A stretch of DNA of 64,000 bases from Nocardia carnea (GTDB taxonomy: Bacteria; Actinomycetota; Actinomycetes; Mycobacteriales; Mycobacteriaceae). Below are positions 35,577-44,207 of this stretch, piece by piece. Position 1 is the first letter of the stretch, and every line of letters begins with the position of its first letter. The stretch covers positions 28,995-92,994 of the forward strand of contig NZ_JARWPM010000369.1 in the NCBI RefSeq assembly GCF_029869215.1, in the 5' to 3' direction. A model generated the notes under the pieces. That model was not told where the DNA came from, did no database searches, and saw nothing but the letters and a program-made list of their open reading frames with translations. Both the position numbers and the translations under genes were made by a program.

Positions 35577-36317
35577 ATGTCGGTCGGCGCCACCGTGAAC
35601 AGGCATATCCAGGAACTCGGCGGCGGGTTCATGTTCTCCCGGGAGGCGCGGACCTACGCGGCCGAAACCGGTATCGACGAATTCTTCGGCCCCTACACCC
35701 GCGGCCGCGGCGGCGTGCTCGGCGACGTGGACGCCGATGTGGTCACCGCGGCGTTCGGGTTCTTCCCCGGACACTCCATCCGCACGGCATGGGAGTCGGT
35801 ATCGATCCCCGCCGAGAAGGCCGCGCAACGCTACGCACAGGCCTGCCAGGAGTTCGGCAGCCGCAAACTCGGCGCGTTCGAGGAAGCGCCCCGGCTCGCG
35901 GAACTGCTGGAAGCGGTCGCCGCGGCGGCCGACCCGGCCGGGGTGCCCCTGTTCGCGGGCTGGCGGGCGATGCCGCTGCCCGCCGATCCGGCCGCCCGGG
36001 TCATGCAACTCGCGCACGTCCTGCGCGAACTTCGCGGCGGCCTGCACCTGATGGCCGTCCGCGCCTCCGGCATCACCCCGCTGCAGGCCGTGCTGATCTC
36101 CGGCTCCCCGCTCAACGACGGCCCCGGGCAGGCCCGTTGGTACGGCTGGCCGGAACCGTTCGAGGAGATCACCGACGAGGTCCGCGCCGCCTGGGAGCGG
36201 GCCGAGGCGATCACCGACCAACTCATCGCCCCGGCCTTCGCCGTTCTCGACGATGCCGCCGGCGCCGATCTCGTCCGGCTGGTCGCCGCGGCCCACGCCA
36301 CGACATTCGCCCGCTGA
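35577..36317 (+). CDS. SCO6745-type helical protein
   Basis: The 246-residue protein resembles a Streptomyces/Nocardia family (SCO6745-like) with FMFSREARTYAAETGI near the start, FGFFPGHSIRTAWE in the middle and LMAVRASGITPLQAVL later. It is predicted to be mostly helical and soluble, with no membrane segment. Function in this family is unknown. GGAG precedes the ATG. It lies alone between unrelated genes; no gene is seen in the 281 bases that follow. Confidence 0.75.
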   Translation: MSVGATVNRHIQELGGGFMFSREARTYAAETGIDEFFGPYTRGRGGVLGDVDADVVTAAFGFFPGHSIRTAWESVSIPAEKAAQRYAQACQEFGSRKLGAFEEAPRLAELLEAVAAAADPAGVPLFAGWRAMPLPADPAARVMQLAHVLRELRGGLHLMAVRASGITPLQAVLISGSPLNDGPGQARWYGWPEPFEEITDEVRAAWERAEAITDQLIAPAFAVLDDAAGADLVRLVAAAHATTFAR

Positions 36318-36598
36318 ACCACCGGCAACGCCCGGCTCCGAACCCCGGCCACGATGCGCCGACGGGCCCGCCGGCTGTGTCCCGAGCCAGGGGCAACAGC
36401 ACGGCGAGTCGGTCGGGCGCATGAGCTCCCGGCGTGCGGCAGTAGGGTCGACGATGGTCACGCCGCCGCCCAAGTCCGCCTGCCGGTACGCTCGGCCGCT
36501 CATACTTCCACGCGCGCAGCCCTACTCGACGGCCGCGCGCTAGGACGGCACCTGACGTCGGGCCGGGGTGATTCGCGGAGCGAGGGACTGCCGGGGAA

Positions 36599-37792
36599 CT
36601 ATCCGCGGTCCGCGTTCGCCGGCCGCTCGACCGGCCCGTCGTCCCGGCCCGAACTCCGGATGACGGCACCGTCATGGATATGCAGGACCGAATCGGCCGC
36701 TTGTACCGTCGCGTCGTCGAGCGGAAAGTAGCCATGGGCGGGTGTGTGGTCGGTTCGCCGAGCTGCGGCCGGAAGCTCGCCGGGCACGATGAAATCCCGG
36801 CCGGTGACCCTGCTCTGCAGGAAGCTCTCGTAGGTGCCGGTCGCGGGTTCCGGCAGTCCGATGGACTCGTCCCGGCCCAGGCTGCCGATGATCACGGAGT
36901 ACCGTGAACCCACCATCGAGCCGACGATCGCGCCCGCGCTGTACCAGTCGAGGTTCATATCGCCCATTCGCATACGACTCGGATTGCGTTGCAGGTGCAG
37001 GTTGTGGGCGAAGACCAGCGTCGCGCCGCGCCCGGACTCGAGGCGCCGGATATCCAGCAGGTTCTGGGCCATCAGCGCGTCGCGGGTGGCGCACATCCGG
37101 GTCCACCGCACTTCCTGCTCGGCCTGCCACGCCGCCTGCTTGTGGTACGTCAGCAGGCCGAGGCCGGCCCGGAGGTGGGTTTCGGCCCGGAACCAGTCGG
37201 CGCGCGAGGTTGTCGCGATCAGCTCCGGCGCCCGGGTGTGGAGGTCGATGAGCATCTCCTCGGCGCACCCACGCAGAGTTTCCGCCGCGGAGCTCGCGCC
37301 GGGTGATTCGGCCGGGTCCATCACCGCCTCGGTGCGGTGCCAGCGACCGTCCGGGCCGGCGAGCCCGGCCAGATCGCGGTCGAGGTTCAGGTAGTCGCGC
37401 ACGTATTCGAGGTACCGGCGTGGGCTGGGTGCGCTCATGGTTTCGAGCGGCGCGTCGAATCCGTGGAACGCCAGCCGTTCCTCGGCGGGACGGCTTTCGT
37501 TGTACTCCCGCATCCACGCGACCAACTGCCGGTTGGCGTCCAGCTCACCGAAACCGTGCGAAAAGCCCACCGCCATCACGGATTCGAGGGTCCCGGTACC
37601 GTGCCGGACGTAATCGTCGACCGCCAGCGCGGCCACCCGATCGGTTTCGAGCGCGATGGACCGGAAGCGGCCGGCCAGCTCGGCGAACAGGTCGTTGCGG
37701 GTCCAGGCGAAGGCAGGTTCCAGGTGGGTCGGTTCCCCGAATCCCAGCAATTCGGCAGTGCCGAGTCCGAGGGTCCGTGTATCGAAGGTCAT
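36599..37792 (-). CDS. Erythromycin esterase family protein
   Basis: The 397-residue protein has the Ere signature: GFGEPTHLEPAF (Glu and His of the active site), SIALETD, LAFHGFDAP and VFAHNLHLQRN. Ere enzymes hydrolyse the macrolactone of 14-membered macrolides, while other members of the family act on different esters. It is divergent from a MerR regulator, and the 80-base gap holds GTATC-N15-GATAC. The gene could give macrolide tolerance, but family membership alone does not prove it. Confidence 0.88.
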   Translation of the reverse strand: MTFDTRTLGLGTAELLGFGEPTHLEPAFAWTRNDLFAELAGRFRSIALETDRVAALAVDDYVRHGTGTLESVMAVGFSHGFGELDANRQLVAWMREYNESRPAEERLAFHGFDAPLETMSAPSPRRYLEYVRDYLNLDRDLAGLAGPDGRWHRTEAVMDPAESPGASSAAETLRGCAEEMLIDLHTRAPELIATTSRADWFRAETHLRAGLGLLTYHKQAAWQAEQEVRWTRMCATRDALMAQNLLDIRRLESGRGATLVFAHNLHLQRNPSRMRMGDMNLDWYSAGAIVGSMVGSRYSVIIGSLGRDESIGLPEPATGTYESFLQSRVTGRDFIVPGELPAAARRTDHTPAHGYFPLDDATVQAADSVLHIHDGAVIRSSGRDDGPVERPANADRG

Positions 37793-37801
37793 TTCTTGAA
37801 T

Positions 37802-37826
37802 CGTATCTTTGAAGCCCCGGTTGATA
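37802..37826. promoter_or_regulatory. Candidate MerR operator between Ere-like and MerR genes
   Basis: GTATC (37802-37806) and GATAC (37822-37826) form an inverted repeat with a 15-base centre in the 80-base divergent gap. MerR regulators bind such spaced repeats over long-spaced promoters. Confidence 0.4.
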
Positions 37827-37872
37827 CTTTCCGAACAGTCACGCCAGGGCGATCGACAGGAGTCTCAAACCG

Positions 37873-38607
37873 ATGTGCGCCCTCCGTCCGGCCGACCTCG
37901 CCCGCGAGCACGGCCTCTCGACCCAGGCCGTCCGGAACTACGAACGCGACGGCTTCCTCCCCGGCGCCGAACGTACCGCCACCGGCTACCGCATCTACAC
38001 CGACGCGCATGCCGCCGCCCTGCGCGCCTATCTGGCTCTTGTCACCGCCTACGGGCACACCCTCGCCGGCCGCATCATGACCGGTCTGCACGCGGGTGAG
38101 CTCGACACCGCCCTGGAACTCATCGACCGCGGCCACCACCAGTTACTCCGTGACCGCGAAACCCTGGACGCGGTACGCAAGGCGATCGGTCACCTCACCA
38201 CCGAACCCCGCAACATCACGGACTCAGCACCGGCCCCCACCGCACGCACCGTGGGCGAACTGGCCCACCACCTCCGCGTCACGCCCGCCACCCTGCGCAA
38301 ATGGGAAACCGCCGGCATCCTCACCCCTACCCGCGACCCCGCCACCGGATACCGCATCTACCGCGCCCCCGATATCCGCGACGCCGAACTGGCCCACCTG
38401 CTCCGCCGCGGCGGCTACCCGCTGTCCCATATCGCCACCGTGGTCGAACAGATCCGCACCGCCGGCGGCACCGAGGCTCTCGCCGCCGCCCTCGGCGAAT
38501 GGCAACGCAAACTCACCGCACGGGGCGTCGCGATGCTGGAAGCCGCCGGCCTGCTCGGCGCCTACCTGGCCCACCTCCCCCACCCGGCCGCCACGCCGAA
38601 TCGATGA
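37873..38607 (+). CDS. Double-MerR-domain transcriptional regulator (TioE-like)
   Basis: The 244-residue protein carries two MerR winged-helix domains. The first is residues 1-55 (LAREHGLSTQAVRNYERDGFLPGAERTATGYRIYT). The second is about 120-195 (LAHHLRVTPATLRKWETAGILTPTRDPATGYRIYR). Known relatives (TioE type) regulate resistance exporters. AGGAG precedes the ATG. It is divergent from the erythromycin-esterase-like gene and probably controls it. Confidence 0.9.
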   Translation: MCALRPADLAREHGLSTQAVRNYERDGFLPGAERTATGYRIYTDAHAAALRAYLALVTAYGHTLAGRIMTGLHAGELDTALELIDRGHHQLLRDRETLDAVRKAIGHLTTEPRNITDSAPAPTARTVGELAHHLRVTPATLRKWETAGILTPTRDPATGYRIYRAPDIRDAELAHLLRRGGYPLSHIATVVEQIRTAGGTEALAAALGEWQRKLTARGVAMLEAAGLLGAYLAHLPHPAATPNR

Positions 38608-38660
38608 ATCCGGCCGTCCACGGAAACGGCGAGCCGGATCCTCACCGGAGCGGTGCGCGG

Positions 38661-39332
38661 TCAGCGCGGCCGGGTGCGGCTGCCGCGGGCACTCAGCGCG
38701 CGGATCGGCCCGATCAGCGCCCGGTAGACCGGACGCACGACCCGGCCGGGGAGGTAACGGTGGCGTTCCTCGTGCCACACCCGCGCTCGCGGATGCGAAG
38801 CAAGCGGCGACCAGCGGTCGGGCACCGGAGGTTCCGACGTATGGCATTCGATACGGCAGAGGTGTTTCGTATTGACGTAGCCATACTGACCAGGACTGAC
38901 CAGCCGCACCGGTGTGCCGTGATCGCTGTCGAGCGGCCGTCCGTCGAGGCGGTCCGCGATGAGCACATCCTCGGCCATGACGTCGTCGATCGCTGCGACG
39001 GACCGATAGCCGTCGAGACCTTCGAAAATGAGATAACCGATCACCGCGCCGGGTTCGAGTAGCGGCTCGACCTGCATTCGATAGAACGTCTCGAACGGAA
39101 CCCCTTCCCAACGCAGCCCAGTCGCCGACCACCCCGCGACACAGTGGAAATCGGTGACGATCTCCCGCCTCGGCATGGTGGCGAGATCGGCCACCGGCAA
39201 CATGCGCGGCGCGGTCAGGGCGCCGGCGAGTTCGATCACCGGATTATCGGGGACCGCCGGCGGCGGATGATGCAGATGGGTGCCGAAGCGCGGGAATCCC
39301 TCGACGGCACGCTGCCCCGGTGGGAGTGCCAT
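38661..39332 (-). CDS. Molybdopterin-dependent oxidoreductase (sulphite-oxidase fold)
   Basis: The 223-residue protein has the molybdopterin-domain core. The molybdenum-binding cysteine is in TDFHCVAGWSATGLRWEGVP; the second patch is DGYRSVAAIDDVMAEDVLIAD, with GTPVRLVSPGQYGYVNTKHL. It lacks a signal peptide and the C-terminal dimerisation domain. AGGAGG precedes the ATG. A perfect TetR-like palindrome lies 13 bases upstream. Electron donor and substrate are unknown. Confidence 0.85.
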   Translation of the reverse strand: MALPPGQRAVEGFPRFGTHLHHPPPAVPDNPVIELAGALTAPRMLPVADLATMPRREIVTDFHCVAGWSATGLRWEGVPFETFYRMQVEPLLEPGAVIGYLIFEGLDGYRSVAAIDDVMAEDVLIADRLDGRPLDSDHGTPVRLVSPGQYGYVNTKHLCRIECHTSEPPVPDRWSPLASHPRARVWHEERHRYLPGRVVRPVYRALIGPIRALSARGSRTRPR

Positions 39333-39344
39333 ACCGACCTCCTG

Positions 39345-39368
39345 TAGTTATACGGCCCCGTATAACTA
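39345..39368. promoter_or_regulatory. Perfect TetR-like operator upstream of the molybdopterin gene
   Basis: TAGTTATACGG (39345-39355) and CCGTATAACTA (39358-39368) are perfect 11-bp inverted arms with a 2-base centre, typical of a TetR operator. It overlaps the likely promoter of the minus-strand gene. No TetR gene is adjacent; the region 39369-39655 has no supported gene. Confidence 0.65.
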
Positions 39369-39655
39369 CTGCAGCGTACTGGCCGATCCATATCCTGCGC
39401 AGCAAGAAAGCTCACACCGTGCGCCAACCCACACCCCGGGATCTCGAACGGCGTCGAGGAACTGCCCCGCCAGGCGGTCGCGACCACCGAGTCGTCGACC
39501 GACCTGATGACCCCGACGAGCTGGGTCGTCTGCTCAGGTGCGGAGAATTGCGTCGGGCCCTGCGGCGCGGCGTCGGTGAACGGCGCCTCGCACAGCAACT
39601 TCGGACGATCCTGTCGAACCCCGCCCCTGAAAGACCTCGGCCCGAGGCCGCGAGC

Positions 39656-41233
39656 TCAGGCGCGCAGGAGTGTGATGAGCCGCCCGGCGGGAGAGGTGAC
39701 CTCGCTGAGCCGGGTGCGTTCGGTGATGGGTGCGGCTTTCTCGCAGCAGTCGAAGATCGCCAGGACTCCCGTGTCGAGTTCCAGGCGGTCCAGGTAGGCG
39801 TCGAGCTGGGTCAGACCCTTGACGAGAGGGTCACCTTCTTTGTCTGCTCGGCGTTTCAGCTCGAAGGCGAGGCGTTGCTCGGCACGGACCCCGCCGGGGC
39901 CGGTGTAGGGCTGGCGGATGAGCAGGTCGATACGACCGGCGCCGACACCGTATTCACGGGCAATGTAGCCGCCACCGTTGACGATGCGGTGCAGGAACGC
40001 CATGAGCACCAGTTGCGGGGCGACTTCGTGATAGCTGTGCCCGGACGCGAGGAATTCGCCGTTCTCCTTCCAGAACGAGGTAAAGGCGGTGAGCAATTCG
40101 GTTACGTCGAGGCGGCCGTCGTCGAGCCGGAACCGGGCGGGTTCATCGGTGACGTTGTCCTCGATGCTCGAGCCGAGGACGCGGACGATGACCTCGTTGT
40201 AGATGGGATTCGCGATGCGCACCGGGCTGTCGGGAGCGATGAGGCCGAGGTCGGCGACGTAGGAGCGGGCGGCATTGAAGTCGAGGGCGCTGTCGAGGTT
40301 GTTTCCGGCGAGCAGGGGTTCGATCACCTTCTTGACCCTGGGTTCGTCGAGCTTGGCGACCAGGGAGTCCAGGTGGGTGGCGCGGGCGACGATCAGGCGT
40401 TCTTTGGCTCGGTCGATGTGGTCGTCGGTGATAGTCGTCCCGATGCGCATATTGTCGACGACTTCGGCGGCGAGGGCGTTGACGAGCCAGGGCTGGCCCT
40501 GGGTGTAGTAGTAGGCGAGGTCTATTGCCCGAGGGCTGAATTCCTGCCCGGTGTCCGCAGTGTGCTGGGCGTACAGGGCGCCGACCTCGTCGCGGTCGAA
40601 ATCCCCGATGCGGATGGAGTCGACTTTGATATTGAACGGGCTGGCACTGCCCAAACGGGACGGATCGCCGCCGGCCGCGGCCTTGTAGTCGCGGACATCC
40701 CGCAGCCCGCACAGCACGATCGAATGCACGAATCCGCGGCGATTCGTGGTGTAGCCGGTGCGCAGCTGGCGGAGCACGCTGATCAGGCTTTCGCCACGCA
40801 GGGAGTCGATCTCGTCGAAGAACAGCACCAGCGGTTTCGGGCATCGCTCGGCCCACGCGGTGAGTGCCGAAAGCAGCGCATATCCGGGTTCGGCCGCCGG
40901 CCACGGCACCGGTGGTAGCTCGTCGGCAGGGAGCCCCATGATCCTGGTCATCTCTCGGATGTGTCCGAGCAGCGCACGCTCCGCGGAACCGACGTCGTCC
41001 CCGAACGTGCTCCCCGGTTCGCAGCTGAAATGCAGTGCCGTGTAGTTCCCTTCGATGGTGAGCTCATGTGCGAGTTCGATAAGGGTGGTGGTCTTGCCGG
41101 TCTGGCGCGGCGCGTGCACCACGAAATACTGGCCGCGGGTAATATGCCGGCGAGCATCCGGAAGCCGTTCGCTCGCAGGCAACATATAGTGCAGCTCCGC
41201 ATCGCACGGCCCGGTGGTGTTGAAGTACCTCAC
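39656..41233 (-). CDS. AAA ATPase with C-terminal nuclease-like domain
   Basis: The 525-residue protein has Walker A at 41-49 (APRQTGKTT) and Walker B at 135-141 (LVLFFDE). These are followed by a winged-helix region and a C-terminal domain with G431-A-G-R-I-D436 and E458-L-K460. This D-ExK spacing fits a PD-(D/E)XK nuclease fold, which similar AAA-like proteins of mobile or defence islands often carry. GTG 41233 follows GGGAGG; longer frames to 41422 lack a ribosome site. It is next to an Mrr-type endonuclease on the same strand. Defence is inferred from this context. Confidence 0.85.
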   Translation of the reverse strand: MRYFNTTGPCDAELHYMLPASERLPDARRHITRGQYFVVHAPRQTGKTTTLIELAHELTIEGNYTALHFSCEPGSTFGDDVGSAERALLGHIREMTRIMGLPADELPPVPWPAAEPGYALLSALTAWAERCPKPLVLFFDEIDSLRGESLISVLRQLRTGYTTNRRGFVHSIVLCGLRDVRDYKAAAGGDPSRLGSASPFNIKVDSIRIGDFDRDEVGALYAQHTADTGQEFSPRAIDLAYYYTQGQPWLVNALAAEVVDNMRIGTTITDDHIDRAKERLIVARATHLDSLVAKLDEPRVKKVIEPLLAGNNLDSALDFNAARSYVADLGLIAPDSPVRIANPIYNEVIVRVLGSSIEDNVTDEPARFRLDDGRLDVTELLTAFTSFWKENGEFLASGHSYHEVAPQLVLMAFLHRIVNGGGYIAREYGVGAGRIDLLIRQPYTGPGGVRAEQRLAFELKRRADKEGDPLVKGLTQLDAYLDRLELDTGVLAIFDCCEKAAPITERTRLSEVTSPAGRLITLLRA

Positions 41234-41357
41234 AAGCCCTCCCGTTTCGCCGCCCGAGCCCGCGGTGAGCTCATTCGCGCAGCATACCGGGTGTTCAGCA
41301 CCACCCTGTGCGAGGATTTCCCTGGCCGTCGGTGGCGGCCCGCCGGGAATCCTGCAG

Positions 41358-42284
41358 TTATTCGAAGTAGTCCTCATCAACCTCGACGACGGTGAAGGCT
41401 TGCCGCGTCTGGACGGCGACACCGTAGCGGATCATGAGCTCCGCGAGCCGCCTGCCATCGATGAGGATGATGCGGGTCGCGATGCTCTGCGCGTACTCGC
41501 GGGCGCCCGACGTGAACGCGCTCGTGGTGATGAAAACGCCGCGCGCCGCGCCCACACCATGCAGGGCGCCGACGAACGCCTGAATCTCCGGTCGGCCGAC
41601 CGTATTCCCTTCGGCGTAGCGTTTGGCCTGTACGTAGATCCGTTCGAGACCGAGCGGGTCCTGGTCGATGACGCCATCGACGCCGCCGTCCCCGGAGCCA
41701 CCGATGCGGGTGGCACGCCCCTCGGTGCCGCCGTAACCCATCGCCACGAGCACATCGAGGACCGACTGCTCCATGAACGCGGGGTCCTGACCGCGCAGCC
41801 GCGCAAGCAGGTCTGCTGCGACCTCGGCGTGGAGGCGTTCGACACCGTGCTCGATCTGCTCGAGCGGGTCGACGTCTTCGTCTGCGCCCACAGAGCCTGT
41901 CGACGGTGCGACGGTCGACGAGCCCGAGCGCAACGGCGTGTGGTCTCGGTATTCCGGCAGCGCTTTCAGGGTCTTCTCGGTGATCCCGTCCGGATGGGCC
42001 TTGAGCAGCGCACGACCCGCGTCGGTGATGACGAACGTCGCGCGAGCGGGTTTGTCCACCAGCTTCGCGCGGTACAGCCCGCTGAGCGCCCACCCGATCC
42101 GGTTGTCAGCACGCCCCTGCCCCGACGGCAGCACCTCGGCCCGCTGTTCCTCCGACAGCCCGACATGGTCCTCCACCGCCACGTGCAGGTCCCGCTTACG
42201 CCAGACCTTGCCATCGGTAAGCACCTCCAGCACCGGGGTGAGAAAGCCCGACCACACCGGCATCGCTGACACCGGCGCGGTCAC
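41358..42284 (-). CDS. Mrr-type restriction endonuclease
   Basis: The 308-residue protein has the Mrr layout: an N-terminal winged helix (residues 5-100), a linker, then the catalytic domain with GGSGDGGVDGVI and YVQAKRY, the D and QxK of a PD-(D/E)XK nuclease, and ITTSAFTSGAREYA near the end. Mrr enzymes cut modified DNA without an associated methylase (type IV). GTG 42284 overlaps the stop of a small ORF (GTGA), so the two are translationally coupled. No methyltransferase is present. Confidence 0.88.
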   Translation of the reverse strand: MTAPVSAMPVWSGFLTPVLEVLTDGKVWRKRDLHVAVEDHVGLSEEQRAEVLPSGQGRADNRIGWALSGLYRAKLVDKPARATFVITDAGRALLKAHPDGITEKTLKALPEYRDHTPLRSGSSTVAPSTGSVGADEDVDPLEQIEHGVERLHAEVAADLLARLRGQDPAFMEQSVLDVLVAMGYGGTEGRATRIGGSGDGGVDGVIDQDPLGLERIYVQAKRYAEGNTVGRPEIQAFVGALHGVGAARGVFITTSAFTSGAREYAQSIATRIILIDGRRLAELMIRYGVAVQTRQAFTVVEVDEDYFE

Positions 42285-42505
42285 AGCTCACCTTCGAACG
42301 CGCGAGATTGGAGAGCTGCCAAGAAAGAATCGAGTTCGGCAAGGGCGGTGCGATGGCACTCTGCTATCGACGCGATCCCGGCCTTCCGCCTCCCGAACTC
42401 ATGTTGGTGGTCAAGGCCAGGTGGGGGATACAGCAGGTACGTAATCCGCTCCATCCCCTCGAGGGGATGGGAGGTGCCACCCGCCCAGAAATAACGAACG
42501 CTCAC
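42281..42505 (-). CDS. Small ORF coupled to the Mrr endonuclease
   Basis: The 74-residue protein starts MSVRYFWAGGTSHP and ends AFEGEL, with a helical C-terminal half (IASIAECHRTALAELDSFLAALQ). GTG 42505 has GGAGGAG 12 bases upstream; an internal ATG at 42454 is an alternative. The stop overlaps the Mrr GTG. No family was recognised. It may be a regulator or accessory factor of the nuclease. Confidence 0.55.
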   Translation of the reverse strand: MSVRYFWAGGTSHPLEGMERITYLLYPPPGLDHQHEFGRRKAGIASIAECHRTALAELDSFLAALQSRAFEGEL

Positions 42506-42660
42506 GGCCGATCCAGCTCCTCCACTTGGACCACCCACTGAGCGGGATATGAGCTTCCGTATGCTGCTGGATCGACTTCCTGGGATAAGCTGCGTCAGGC
42601 CTGAGAACCTTACCGTCCGTGTGCACGACGGCATGGTCTACACGCAGGTGCGTCCTCTGG

Positions 42661-42975
42661 CTACTCAGCGGCATTGTCGGTGCTGCCGTAAAACCAGAGG
42701 TATCCGCCTTTCCTGGCTGCGATCATAGCCACTGTTCGAAGTTCTTGAATGTGCTGTGAACCGGAATTTTCGACGGATTGCCAAGCCCCCAGTTCGTCGA
42801 TAATAGCGTTGAGTTGGTACTCGTTGAACATGGTATCTGCCGCTGGGTCTACACCCCACAGTGGACTTTTCGGGCTTGCCTGTACACACAGATTTTCGAT
42901 GAAACCGTTCGAGTCCTGAATCGCGTCGGTAATGGGTCGGTGCAGCCGGTTCTGGGCGATGATTCTCAGTGTCAT
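42661..42975 (-). CDS. Small protein, paralogue of the gene at 43034
   Basis: The 104-residue protein starts MTLRIIAQNR after GGAGG (ATG 42975). It has the core ADTMFNEYQLNAIIDEL and ends near GGYLWFYGSTDN. The neighbour at 43034 shares TMFN, a central IDE segment and GYLWFxG at the end, so the two are diverged tandem duplicates. Similar small Streptomyces proteins carry a DTxFN core. Location behind a toxin gene suggests immunity or decoy immunity, but this is inference. Confidence 0.65.
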   Translation of the reverse strand: MTLRIIAQNRLHRPITDAIQDSNGFIENLCVQASPKSPLWGVDPAADTMFNEYQLNAIIDELGAWQSVENSGSQHIQELRTVAMIAARKGGYLWFYGSTDNAAE

Positions 42976-43033
42976 CAATCGATCCTCCGCGAAAGGTTCC
43001 GGTGTCTAGGGGTCATGGAGTCGGCTCGCTTAC

Positions 43034-43327
43034 TCAATCGCCGCTGAACCAGAGATATCCGTTTGCATCGAGCGCAGACTGTGCTGCGGCGCGGAGCATT
43101 CCCAAGGGTTGATCGAAGTCGGATGAAGATCTCGGGAATCGGTCGATCTCGTCGATCAGCAGCATGATCTGCTTCCCGTTGAACATTGTGTCCGAATGCT
43201 TGGATATGCACCTCAGCAATGTTCCGTCGGCAGCGGCGTCCCTGATTTGTGGGATCTCGTCGCGGTTGTCTCCATAGCTGGATATGTCGTTGTGCTCCGA
43301 AGACCGTACATGGACAGATATCGACAT
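43034..43327 (-). CDS. Small protein, possible immunity factor (paralogue of 42661)
   Basis: The 97-residue protein has SDTMFNGKQIMLLIDEIDRF in the middle and ends ANGYLWFSGD. It is acidic and has no membrane segment. AGGAGA precedes the ATG. It follows the pentapeptide gene by about 190 bases and precedes its paralogue by about 60. The repeat of one small family downstream of a toxin fits an array of immunity genes. Confidence 0.65.
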   Translation of the reverse strand: MSISVHVRSSEHNDISSYGDNRDEIPQIRDAAADGTLLRCISKHSDTMFNGKQIMLLIDEIDRFPRSSSDFDQPLGMLRAAAQSALDANGYLWFSGD

Positions 43328-43514
43328 CGGATTCTCCTATCTACGGTATCGGGCGCATGGTCCGGACGGGTCTCCACTTGCCCTGGACCACGACATTGCG
43401 TTTCGTAGGCATCCCGGCATCAATATAGTCCACCTTAGACAGACCGGCTTATTGCAGTTCCTAGCACCTTTTCCCATTCACGGAACCCTTTGCCGGAAAT
43501 TGGCGCAATTGAGG

Positions 43515-44207
43515 CTAAGGCTGTTGGACCTGGATATTCGTTGCCCCGTTGGAGTTGAACCATTCCTCTAGTTCGAGTCCATTGAGCAGCATCGGCGTTT
43601 CCTCGCCTACATCAACGGGGCCGATGACCAGGCCTTCGGCCTCCTCGACGCGAGCACCCGCGATTCGTGCGCGAGAGAGCCTGGTACGTTCGAACGCACA
43701 GCCGCTGAAGTCAACTGCGCGAAGATTTGCCCCTGAGAACGTCGCTCGCTGTAGCCGAGCTCCTTGGAAATCCGCGCCTACAAATTCGGCGGACGAAAGG
43801 TCGGCACGCTGCAGGTCCGCGTTACGGAAAACTGCATGCACGGCCCGGCAGCCGCGCGCTCGGACCTTGCGGAGGTCTGCACGACTCAGGTTCGCCCGGC
43901 TGAGGTCGGCGCTCGTCAGCCAAGCTGTATACAGGTCGGTTTCGACCAGGCCCACATCGGTCAGGATCGCTTCACTCAGCTCTGCACCGAGTAGATCCAG
44001 GCCGGACAGATCTGCTCCAGTGAAATCGAGTCCGGACCCGCTGAGCAGTGTCGATGGCATGCTTTCGGCCGCGGGGTCAGCAGGCAGGGCTGAAAGATAG
44101 TCGGCCAGAGCTTGGCTAGCCGCCTGGTTCACGGGCCATTTACGAACCTCCGCGACGGTGCGGCCGTAGGTGGTCGCCATTTCTACCAAAGCACCTTTCC
44201 TTGCCAT
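43515..44207 (-). CDS. Pentapeptide repeat protein, candidate immunity protein
   Basis: The 230-residue protein has a short helical start (MARKGALVEMATTYGRTVAEVRKWPVN...) and then 20 or more pentapeptides such as ADLSGLDLLGAEL and ADLSRANLSRADL, followed by a non-repeat tail (LELEEWFNSNGATNIQV). The start at 44207 overlaps the toxin gene by 25 bases; ATG 44180 after the toxin stop is the alternative. The overlap with the toxin gene makes it a candidate immunity partner. Confidence 0.8.
   Translation of the reverse strand: MARKGALVEMATTYGRTVAEVRKWPVNQAASQALADYLSALPADPAAESMPSTLLSGSGLDFTGADLSGLDLLGAELSEAILTDVGLVETDLYTAWLTSADLSRANLSRADLRKVRARGCRAVHAVFRNADLQRADLSSAEFVGADFQGARLQRATFSGANLRAVDFSGCAFERTRLSRARIAGARVEEAEGLVIGPVDVGEETPMLLNGLELEEWFNSNGATNIQVQQP

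Noticed and set aside
39320..40918. A 532-residue open frame on the plus strand
   Set aside because: It lies opposite the AAA ATPase, which has clear motifs. The translation is Gly/Val/Asp-rich and without domains, a normal shadow in GC-rich DNA.
42411..42674. An 87-residue minus-strand frame upstream of the small ORF
   Set aside because: Part of it looks protein-like, but it has no ribosome site and overlaps the coupled ORF in another frame. A frameshift joining the two cannot be shown.
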